Positions 6,862-13,390 of a stretch of 13,390 nt of DNA are shown one piece after another. The position numbers and the translations under genes are program-made. Origin of the DNA: CAZBWE01 sp964495465 (GTDB lineage: Bacteria > Planctomycetota > Phycisphaerae > Sedimentisphaerales > Anaerobacaceae); the NCBI GenBank assembly GCA_964495465.1, contig CAZBWE010000064.1, positions 1 to 13,390 on the forward strand, in the 5' to 3' direction. Position 1 is the first letter of the stretch; each line of letters begins with the position of its first letter. Below the pieces are notes generated by a model. That model worked only from the letters and a program-made list of their open reading frames with translations, was not told the origin of the DNA and searched no databases.

Positions 6862-6936
6862 CCGACATCGAAAAGCAATCCGGGCGTTTCAATTACTGAT
6901 AACTTGAAGGATACTTTAAAAAATGTAGATATCTTG
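6862..6936. other. Convergent gap without a clear terminator
   Basis: Two large genes end tail to tail 75 bases apart. I found no GC-rich hairpin followed by a T tract on either strand; only short imperfect AT-rich pairings are visible. Transcripts may overlap or end by another mechanism. Confidence 0.5.
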
Positions 6937-9900
6937 TCAGTTATTCGCAGATGGGAAACGTATCGCATCTATCCACGCGTGATTGTCACCGTAACCTTCG
7001 TTCCGGTAATACCATTCGAAGGTATGGCTCCCTTCGGTAATCGGTATCATTATTAGTGACCAGTCGATTTGGCCGTCGTTGCCTTCCCACTCAGCTATCC
7101 ACTCACCATCAAGATAGAACCTGAGTTCCCCATTGCTGGTGGTCTTGAGCATGAAGTATAGGTTGCCTTCACTGCAGTCAACCGTCACGCTCAGAATGCT
7201 TTCGTCATACCGAGACAAATCGGCGGATTTGGCGCTATAGCTCCCCTCGAAATGTTCTGTTGAATCTATAGTCCACGGGCCATCGCCGCTGTGTTCCCAG
7301 GGCAGGTTGTTGAAATCGCCCGTCTCAAAATCTTCGTCATACTCTATTATATTATCAGCAGCTCCCCAATTGCCGGCAAGGCAGGCAAAATCCTGAAAGT
7401 TGACAAATCCGTCAGGCCCGTTGGTTCCGGCTACATCACTATCATAAATCATACCTTCCAGAAGCCATTCATCAGTCAACACCTGTAAGTCCTTGATATC
7501 AACACGGTCATCACCGCCGGCTGGCACAATATCACATAGCGCGTCCCAGTTTGCTTCGCCTTTCTGACTCTGCCACGCGTTCGCAAGCCGTGCAAAGTCC
7601 GGCATACTCACAATGTAATCTCGAACCGTTGGGGCAATGTCCATACTGAGTTCATTACACAACCAGTCTTCGGCAAGATAGTTTAAATCGAATAAATCGA
7701 CATCTTTGTCGCAGTCGATGTCACCGCACAACACGGTCTTATTTCCGAAGTTTATTCCGCTCGTTATTCGACCCGGCAGCACCGGCTTGCAATATTCCCT
7801 GCGATGCAGGACAACGCATTCCGGAGCGGTGATTGCGAGAACTCGGCCATCGGCCGTTATAGCGGTCTCGCCATTGACGAATTGCTGATATATTGCTCTT
7901 GTCAGGCCCGTATTACCATAATCCGGTATTTCCCATACTATCGTATCGACTGCGAACAGGGTGTTCCAGCCGTGGTGGAACTGATAGAACAAGCTGCTGG
8001 AAGGGTCAAATTCAGCTCCCATTCTGCTGTCATCCAGCCCCATTACCATATTGAAATCTGAATCCACTATTCGGCAGTGTCCATCCAGTTGAACTGCCCC
8101 CATCGAGCCGTTATAATTCAGCTTTACCGGTGATTCATAAAGGTATTCATTGAACTGTTTCTCTGCTGTGAATGTATCGCTTGGCGCATCATACACACCT
8201 ATCCACCCATAGGAGCTGTCGTTAACAAGCCAGATTGTAGTTCTGTCGTATGAGCGGACTAACCTTACCTCATCGCTGATTGTGCTTTCTCCCAGAACAT
8301 CAGGCCTAACAGTGATTGTGTCAGTGCTCGTATCCAACACATACAGCGGCACTGAACCGGTGCCGCTATAGCTGGCGGTAACCAGCGCGATGCCCTCTGA
8401 CCCGATTGCTACGTCATAGCTGCCATCTACGTCTTCGCTGACCGGACAGGTCAGGTTGGTAACGTTCAGCGTGTTCAGATGGACTTTATGCACTACTCTG
8501 TTGCCGTCCGATAGCTCGATGTCCGCAACATACAATGCGCTGTAATCGGCTGTTATATCCATCCCGTGAGGTGAGCCGCCGACTATGATTGGCGTAAGAA
8601 GCTGGTTAGTGCTGAGGTCGTATCGCTCTATTGTGCCTGCTTCTGTGCTCACATAAAGAAGGTTTCGCACGTCATCGAATACGATATCTCTGGGCTGATT
8701 AACCTCGATGTGATTGAACCACCCCAGCGCCGGCTCGGTGCACGTATATCCTTGCTGTTGAGCTTCCCGAACGAAATATTGGCCATACGCCAGTCCGTCA
8801 ATCATCCAGTTGCCATTTGAATCTGTAACGGTTGACGGCTCCGTCGCATCTTGACGTGCATCACCGTCTATGTCGATGTATATAGGCCAGTTTTCTATGC
8901 CGGGTTCGTTTGCATCGCGCTTGCCGTTTCCATTCAAGTCTTCATACTTGGTGCCGGACAACGACCCCTCTCCGTCTATCCTGTTTCCGAAGTTCGCTTC
9001 TACGTCCCTCTTACCTATCCACACTCGATGTCCACCTTTGACTCCAATCCCGCCTGTGATTGTGTCAAAACCTGTGTAGTCAGCAATTTTTTCGCTCGAG
9101 ATTACTGAGCCGTCATATCTGTGCACGGTATATATATCATCTTTGGCCCAGAATATCTTATACAGAACGCCCTGCGTGTATGCCATCGAAGTCAGGATTG
9201 GGAATTCCTGTTTGATTGCTTTAATCACACTTGCAGTGTCAGGGTTTATTTCATACACGGTCCACTGGATGGCCAGGTTGCTCAGCAACAGGTTCTCGTA
9301 TGGGTCACCTGCTATACCGTCACCACCGCCATCGACGAGTGAATCTCGCGAGAGCAGCTCCTTGGAAGTTGCATCATACCGGTTAAGATACGTTACCCAC
9401 GGCTCGCCCGAAGGCGGTAATGGAATCTCGACTGAAATAACGTAGAGTATTCCCTTATGCCATGTACATGTCCACGCAATCTCGTTTTCCGGCATATCGA
9501 GGATACCCTCGTGGAGCACTAATCCTGTCTCGCAGTCGATTTCAAAAAAGAGACTATCGGCTGCTTCCGAACTTATGTACTTCAGAGGGCAGTAAAGAAG
9601 CGTACTCGGCCCGGCGGCTAAAGCGCCAACGCCGATAATGGACGAATTGTAAGGGGCAGCAAAGCGGTTCTCTATTGTCATATTAACAAGGTTGACTTCG
9701 GCGATAGTGCTTGGCTCGGAACCTTGTCCTTCAAGTCCCCATAATCTGCCGCTTGTAAGACCCGGATAAGTCTGGAACCACCCTGCCTGCGGCACTTCCA
9801 TAATATTATAGTAGCCGGGTTCGAGGTTCGTGAATTTGTAATAGCCGCTTGTGTTCGTTGTGGTCTTCGGCTCCCCCGAATCCCATTGGCCGTTTTCATT

Positions 9901-11286
9901 CTCATCGATGTAAATCCCCCAGCCGCTTAATGGCCCTTCGCCTGTATCCCATACGCCGTTGTTGTTGACATCGTGAAATTTGTAGCCGCTGATATCGCAA
10001 TTATGCAGTTGATAATTGCCGAAGTTTAGTTCGACTTCGTCGTCCTCCTCCACCCATATTCTTTGGTGCATGCCGCCTGCGCCGGGATAGGTGTTTATCC
10101 ATCCGGGCTGGTTCAGCTCCGATACATAATAGTACAAGTTCGGCTCCAAATCTGTGAGTTCGTAATCGCCCTGGCTGTTTGTGATAGTAACGATGTCGTT
10201 TGGGTCTATCTCGCCGTCGCGGTCCTCGTCGAGGAATATCGTCCAGCCGCTAAGTGCCGGTTCGCCGGCGTCCATTTCACCGTTATCGTTCAGGTCGTGC
10301 CATTTCCTGCCGTAAATCCGTGTTTTCGGACCGGCGGGGATTGTGGTAATGGTATAATCTTCCACTTCGCCCCAGTCGGTGGTGCCGCATGGATTCAGGG
10401 TTCCCATCCACCTGATACGTATCCGCATTCGTGTATCACCCGTAGCCGCCCCTTCCGGCGGCGTGATGGTCGCCGTGAAAACCACCGTTCCTCCGCCAAC
10501 CGGAATCGTCTCACCGACATCGTCAAAATCGAAGTCCTGATTCCAGTCAACCCATATCCCGCACTGGTCATCTTCATCATAGGGGTCGCCGTTGATAACA
10601 GTTATTGCATATCCGGTCCCAATCTCCATAGTTGTTGACATCGATGTGTAATTAGCATATCCGCCGCTGCAGCCGGTGCCGGTATTGCTGATGTCTCCGA
10701 CCTCCACGCTGTTAATGTTCAAACTGCCTGCAACAGAGCCGCTGCACCCGCCCGAAGCGCTGCAATACGGGTCCGGACTTTGTACGGTAATCGTATAGTC
10801 CTCGACTTCGCCATAGCTCACATAACCACATGGACTGAGAGTTCCCTTCCACATTAGACGCACGCGCATACGTGTATCACCTTCAGCAGCGTCTTCTGGA
10901 GGTGTGATAGTTGTTGTGAAAAGACCGACACCGCTGGCTGTATAAACCGTTTCATTCAGGTCATAAAAGTCCCCATCTTGATTCCAGTCAATCCAGATGC
11001 CGCACTGGTCACCGTCATAGCCGGCATAAGGTAAATCGCCGATAGCGGTGACAATCGATATCGGGTAACCGGTCCCGGTTTCCATAAGCGTTGAATACGA
11101 TGACGTGTAATCGGCATAGCCGCTGCAGACGGCTGAGGTATTATTGATTGTCCCTACCTGCACTGCGTATATATACTCATAGCACCCCCCTGAAGCGCTG
11201 CAATACGCACCGTGCGCCTGCGATGCCGGCAGGCAGATATTGATAATGCAGCAGATATTGAACAAAGTGCTTCTCAAAGCTCTCAT
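6937..11286 (-). CDS. Secreted 1449-residue GEVED/SdrD-B-like protein with propeller-like insertions and dockerin-like repeats
   Basis: A signal peptide (about 1-24, ASQA) precedes two GEVED domains, each starting YCSASGGC and ending GEVEDYTI (28-167, 174-314). SdrD-B-like modules follow: 323-423 is complete, closing with ELNFGN; 431-510 is interrupted after TYPG by a propeller-like region (about 511-755) and closes with EANFGN (763-768); 775-860 is similarly interrupted by a YVTN-like propeller region (about 865-1160) and closes with GINFGN (1177-1182). Each has DxNxNGxxD-type loops that would bind calcium. Four dockerin-like half repeats lie at 1188-1209, 1224-1239, 1260-1277 and 1291-1308. 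The last 130 residues form a jelly-roll-like domain (DFETGDFNNLPW to HAWIDAIRFP). GGAGG at 11293-11297 sits 6 bases before the ATG. No catalytic motif is seen; a structural or adhesive surface role is likely. Confidence 0.85.
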   Translation of the reverse strand: MRALRSTLFNICCIINICLPASQAHGAYCSASGGCYEYIYAVQVGTINNTSAVCSGYADYTSSYSTLMETGTGYPISIVTAIGDLPYAGYDGDQCGIWIDWNQDGDFYDLNETVYTASGVGLFTTTITPPEDAAEGDTRMRVRLMWKGTLSPCGYVSYGEVEDYTITVQSPDPYCSASGGCSGSVAGSLNINSVEVGDISNTGTGCSGGYANYTSMSTTMEIGTGYAITVINGDPYDEDDQCGIWVDWNQDFDFDDVGETIPVGGGTVVFTATITPPEGAATGDTRMRIRIRWMGTLNPCGTTDWGEVEDYTITTIPAGPKTRIYGRKWHDLNDNGEMDAGEPALSGWTIFLDEDRDGEIDPNDIVTITNSQGDYELTDLEPNLYYYVSELNQPGWINTYPGAGGMHQRIWVEEDDEVELNFGNYQLHNCDISGYKFHDVNNNGVWDTGEGPLSGWGIYIDENENGQWDSGEPKTTTNTSGYYKFTNLEPGYYNIMEVPQAGWFQTYPGLTSGRLWGLEGQGSEPSTIAEVNLVNMTIENRFAAPYNSSIIGVGALAAGPSTLLYCPLKYISSEAADSLFFEIDCETGLVLHEGILDMPENEIAWTCTWHKGILYVISVEIPLPPSGEPWVTYLNRYDATSKELLSRDSLVDGGGDGIAGDPYENLLLSNLAIQWTVYEINPDTASVIKAIKQEFPILTSMAYTQGVLYKIFWAKDDIYTVHRYDGSVISSEKIADYTGFDTITGGIGVKGGHRVWIGKRDVEANFGNRIDGEGSLSGTKYEDLNGNGKRDANEPGIENWPIYIDIDGDARQDATEPSTVTDSNGNWMIDGLAYGQYFVREAQQQGYTCTEPALGWFNHIEVNQPRDIVFDDVRNLLYVSTEAGTIERYDLSTNQLLTPIIVGGSPHGMDITADYSALYVADIELSDGNRVVHKVHLNTLNVTNLTCPVSEDVDGSYDVAIGSEGIALVTASYSGTGSVPLYVLDTSTDTITVRPDVLGESTISDEVRLVRSYDRTTIWLVNDSSYGWIGVYDAPSDTFTAEKQFNEYLYESPVKLNYNGSMGAVQLDGHCRIVDSDFNMVMGLDDSRMGAEFDPSSSLFYQFHHGWNTLFAVDTIVWEIPDYGNTGLTRAIYQQFVNGETAITADGRVLAITAPECVVLHRREYCKPVLPGRITSGINFGNKTVLCGDIDCDKDVDLFDLNYLAEDWLCNELSMDIAPTVRDYIVSMPDFARLANAWQSQKGEANWDALCDIVPAGGDDRVDIKDLQVLTDEWLLEGMIYDSDVAGTNGPDGFVNFQDFACLAGNWGAADNIIEYDEDFETGDFNNLPWEHSGDGPWTIDSTEHFEGSYSAKSADLSRYDESILSVTVDCSEGNLYFMLKTTSNGELRFYLDGEWIAEWEGNDGQIDWSLIMIPITEGSHTFEWYYRNEGYGDNHAWIDAIRFPSANN

Positions 11287-11340
11287 ATCTTTCCTCCGGA
11301 CAGAATACGAGTAGAATGGTATCTCTATTTATTAACAGAA

Positions 11341-11369
11341 ATTATAGCATTTTATAAGACTAAAATCAA
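11341..11369 (-). promoter_or_regulatory. Strong promoter of the GEVED/SdrD-B gene
   Basis: On the minus strand TTGATT (11364-11369, 4 of 6) is followed after exactly 17 bases by TATAAT (11341-11346), preceded by TGC, an extended -10 element. The predicted start near 11334 leaves a 47-base leader with GGAGG before the ATG. It lies in the 107-base gap after pyrF, where I see no terminator, so pyrF readthrough could add to expression. Confidence 0.7.
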
Positions 11370-11393
11370 GTTTTTTATCAGGAATTAGAAGGA

Positions 11394-12344
11394 TTATATC
11401 AGGGTCTGCATTGCATTTGCCAGGTCAACTTTTGCGTCAATAACGGCCTGTTCGATGCATCTTTTCCAGTCATCGCCGAACTGCTCTTTATATTTCGGTT
11501 TTTCGTAGGCATAGATTATCGAGCGTGAGGCGTTAATCAAAGCTCCGGTACCATCGGGCTTGCAAAATTTTACACAGTCGGCCGCAGAAGCGCCCTGCGA
11601 GCCGTAGCCCGGGATGAGAAACCATACCTTATCATACTTTTTGCGCAGGGCAGCAGTGACATCAGATGAAGTGCCGCCTACTACCATTCCTACATTACTA
11701 TAACCACTTTTACCTATACGCTGGTCCTGGGCAGCGATATCGTTGACTGTTTCGGCGAGCTTTTCGTACATCCTTTGGCCGTCGGCGTCGGCAAAATCCT
11801 GAAGCGCCGAGGCCGACGGATTGCTCGAGCGCACCCAGACGAAGATGCCTTTGCCCTGCTGGTTAGCCATATCAGCAAAAGGCAGGATACCATCGGTTCC
11901 TGCGAATCCATTGATTGTTATAGCATCGGGAGCTAATGTGTCTTCCAGGCCGGTCAGTTCCGGATTCTGCAGATGGGCGGCGGCATAAAGCTCGGCTGTA
12001 TGGCCGATGTCGCCGCGTTTGACATCGCCTATAACCTCAAGCCCGAGGTCATCCGCCTCGGATATCAATGCGTAATAAGTCTCCAGGCCTTCCCAGAGAT
12101 ACTTTTCGAAAAATGCAATGTTTATTTTTATGGCCGGCGCCATCGGTGCAATAATTCGCATTGTCTGGGTGCAGAAATCGAAGATTGCATCGACCGCCGA
12201 AGCGGCATCGAATTCGTCATTCATACTGCGATGGCCTTTTATTTCCGACGGCAGCCGGCTGTAAACCGGGTCAAGCCCGACAACCAGGGGGGTTCTCATA
12301 TTCTTTACAGCGTTGCAGAGACGGTCAGCAAAATGACTTGCCAT
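11394..12344 (-). CDS. pyrF: Orotidine 5'-phosphate decarboxylase, type 2 (PyrF)
   Basis: This cytosolic enzyme decarboxylates OMP to UMP, the last step of de novo pyrimidine synthesis. The 316-residue length and motif set fit the longer type 2 subfamily. VVGLDP (21-26) has the first active-site aspartate and AIKINIAFFE (71-80) the following lysine. GDVKRGDIGHTA (106-117) carries the catalytic D107, K109 and D112. The phosphate-binding end of the barrel is seen in VVGGTSSD (221-228), IPGYGSQGA (244-252) and NASRSI (271-276). The start is supported by AAAAGGA (12353-12359), 8 bases before the ATG. It is not next to other pyr genes in the window. A large secreted-protein gene follows on the same strand with its own promoter. 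No convincing pyrF promoter was found in the 166-base gap upstream. Confidence 0.96.
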   Translation of the reverse strand: MASHFADRLCNAVKNMRTPLVVGLDPVYSRLPSEIKGHRSMNDEFDAASAVDAIFDFCTQTMRIIAPMAPAIKINIAFFEKYLWEGLETYYALISEADDLGLEVIGDVKRGDIGHTAELYAAAHLQNPELTGLEDTLAPDAITINGFAGTDGILPFADMANQQGKGIFVWVRSSNPSASALQDFADADGQRMYEKLAETVNDIAAQDQRIGKSGYSNVGMVVGGTSSDVTAALRKKYDKVWFLIPGYGSQGASAADCVKFCKPDGTGALINASRSIIYAYEKPKYKEQFGDDWKRCIEQAVIDAKVDLANAMQTLI

Positions 12345-12405
12345 TAATCAAATCCTTTTCATATTGTAATTAGTTAAATAGTTGCTAATAACCGGGCACC
12401 ATCTT

Positions 12406-12434
12406 ATTTTTATGTTCTCTGTGACCTCTGTGGC
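12406..12434 (-). repeat. CACAGAG-type short interspersed repeat, intergenic copy
   Basis: On the minus strand this reads TGCCACAGAGGTCACAGAG followed by AACATAAAAAT. It matches the stretch at 1755-1787 within murD. It sits between the divergent starts of pyrF and the YpmS-like gene. Confidence 0.6.
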
Positions 12435-12473
12435 ATTTTTTAAAAAAATCTTTTTATCGAACATCTGAAATAC

Positions 12474-12479
12474 TATAAT
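12474..12479 (+). promoter_or_regulatory. Possible -10 box for the YpmS-like gene
   Basis: A perfect TATAAT lies 31 bases before the proposed TTG start. No good -35 is present at the usual distance (the region is T-rich, ttttta at 17 bases), so this is only a candidate. Confidence 0.25.
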
Positions 12480-12510
12480 CACAAAAGCGTTTTTTAGCAA
12501 GCCGAAAATA

Positions 12511-13191
12511 TTGAACGCCGAGACGAATTTGAAGACCGAGAAAAAAAGGAAGTTCAAAAAGCACTACTGGCTTCTGGTCGATTTGGCTGTAGCCGTTTTT
12601 GTCCTCATTTTGTTGCTATATAGGCCGGGCGGTTACGAACCCATAGAGCCAGGCGGGCAGCGAGGTCGCGTTCATCCGTATATTACTTACCTGTCATCTG
12701 AAATATATAACGGCGCCCAGCTCCAGGAGCCGTTCCAATTAGTTGTCCTCGCTGACAAACTAACCGAATCGATTGCCGGCTGGTCGGAGGGCTCTGAAGA
12801 TGTATGGCTCTCATCGCCGGTGATTTGTTTCGAGCCAGGCCGTATCGAATTGATGGCGATGGCGGATATGAAAGGTGTAAAACTCATACCCACCGTAGTT
12901 CTGGAGCCGGAAATTGATGAAAACGGGCTCTTGAATCTACAGGTAGATAAAGTGAAGATTGGGGCTGTGAATATTACGCCTCTTGCCCGGATTGTAGCGA
13001 GAAGGATGTATGCGCAGCAGCTTGCGGATACGCCGGTAGATATGGAGGATTGGCGGACGAAGGTATTCGCCTCTTTGTTGAATGATGAGCCATTCGACCC
13101 CGTCTTTAAGGTCGAGGATAAAAAAATCCGCCTGAAAAAAATAACCATCACAGAGAAAAACTTAATCCTGAATTTCACCCCTGCCCCCTGA
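12511..13191 (+). CDS. Membrane-anchored YpmS/DUF2140-like protein, function unknown
   Basis: The 226-residue protein has a very basic N-terminus (KTEKKRKFKKHYW), one membrane segment (about 19-37) and an extracytoplasmic remainder, so it should be an inner-membrane anchored protein with its bulk outside. The pattern of the outer part, including LADKLTESIAGW (81-92) and DKVKIGAVNITPLARIVARRM (146-166), resembles the DUF2140/YpmS group, whose function is not settled. This resemblance is by eye and moderate. The start is uncertain: no ATG exists before residue 115, an in-frame TGA lies at 12466-12468, and the best initiator is TTG at 12511 (TTG at 12529 is an alternative). Neither has a clear ribosome binding site. 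It is divergent from pyrF. No terminator is visible after it. Confidence 0.65.
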   Translation: MNAETNLKTEKKRKFKKHYWLLVDLAVAVFVLILLLYRPGGYEPIEPGGQRGRVHPYITYLSSEIYNGAQLQEPFQLVVLADKLTESIAGWSEGSEDVWLSSPVICFEPGRIELMAMADMKGVKLIPTVVLEPEIDENGLLNLQVDKVKIGAVNITPLARIVARRMYAQQLADTPVDMEDWRTKVFASLLNDEPFDPVFKVEDKKIRLKKITITEKNLILNFTPAP

Positions 13192-13195
13192 TGCT

Positions 13196-13230
13196 CTGTT
13201 ATCCTGATGTCCACTTCCTGTTGTCCTGAT
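13196..13230 (+). repeat. Short direct repeat after the YpmS-like gene
   Basis: CTGTTATCCTGAT (13196-13208) recurs as CTGTTGTCCTGAT (13218-13230), 12 of 13 bases identical, 9 bases apart. No function can be assigned. Confidence 0.4.
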
Positions 13231-13263
13231 AATCTGGTCCGCTGTCAAATCATAGTTTTGAAC

Positions 13264-13320
13264 TTTAGAGTTTAGAATTTCGTATTTGTTTAGGATTCAG
13301 GATTTAGATATTCGGATTTG
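13264..13320 (+). repeat. Degenerate AT-rich TTTAGAATTTCG-type repeat tract
   Basis: The tract is built from loosely repeated words such as TTTAGA, GAATTTCG, GGATTCAG, GGATTTAG and TTCGGATTTG with a period of about 8-11 bases. It has no open frame. The surrounding 13192-13390 holds no gene I can support. Confidence 0.45.
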
Positions 13321-13390
13321 ATATACCTTTCTCTGTCGTCCGTCCTACGTCCCGGCAGAATTGACGGGTCCTCCGTTCTCTCCGCGGTAA

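Noticed and set aside
9121..9445. Overlapping plus-strand frames of 73 and 100 codons
   Set aside because: They are shadows of the 1449-residue secreted protein on the other strand.
10063..10638. 191-codon open frame on the plus strand
   Set aside because: It lies opposite the clear GEVED/SdrD-B coding frame and has no domain pattern or ribosome binding site of note.
12363..12368. TACAAT as a -10 box for pyrF on the minus strand
   Set aside because: The transcript would begin inside the ribosome binding site, and no -35 box is present at the right distance.
1..13390. CRISPR array, tRNA, insertion sequence, phage or defence system
   Set aside because: No regular spaced repeats, cloverleaf, transposase, integrase or recognisable defence domain was found on either strand.

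Overview
The window looks like chromosomal DNA from a planctomycete, most likely class Phycisphaerae. This is inferred from protein style: three large secreted proteins carry LamG, GEVED, SdrD-B-like and dockerin-like modules of the form V-x-x-x-D-hydrophobic-x-x-L-A-x-x-W. They sit beside single housekeeping genes (murD, pyrF) outside their usual operons. No tRNA, rRNA, CRISPR array, transposase or phage gene was seen.

Layout. Bases 1-849 (+) are the 3' end of a secreted LamG/dockerin-like protein, closed by a strong intrinsic terminator at 912-949. A PilZ protein (987-1382, -) and murD (1583-2959, -) follow on the other strand. The 578-base divergent region 2960-3537 holds a murD promoter, two inverted repeats, a sigma70-type promoter facing right, and a long folded leader with an intrinsic terminator-like hairpin and overlapping small reading frames. 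The leader precedes a 1107-residue secreted glycoside hydrolase (GH128-like, 3538-6861, +) fused to a beta/gamma-crystallin-like module, two LamG plus cadherin-like units and a dockerin-like tail. Converging on it is a 1449-residue secreted multidomain protein (6937-11286, -) with GEVED pairs, SdrD-B-like modules interrupted by propeller-like stretches, four dockerin-like half repeats and a C-terminal jelly-roll-like domain. It has its own near-consensus promoter. Upstream of it is pyrF (11394-12344, -). Divergent from pyrF is a membrane-anchored YpmS/DUF2140-like protein (12511-13191, +). The right edge (13192-13390) is intergenic and contains degenerate repeats.

How the genes relate. The secreted proteins form a surface or extracellular polysaccharide-interaction theme: beta-1,3-glucan cleavage by the GH128 enzyme, and carbohydrate or surface binding by LamG, GEVED and SdrD-B modules, all sharing dockerin-like segments. 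murD (peptidoglycan precursor) and pyrF (UMP synthesis) are ordinary housekeeping genes with no direct link to them. The most interesting part is the leader of the GH128 gene (about 3301-3537). It folds on paper into nested helices followed by a terminator, then a hairpin that displays a GAGGAG loop, and then abutting small ORFs. It is a candidate undescribed cis-regulatory RNA, but this rests on hand-drawn pairing only.
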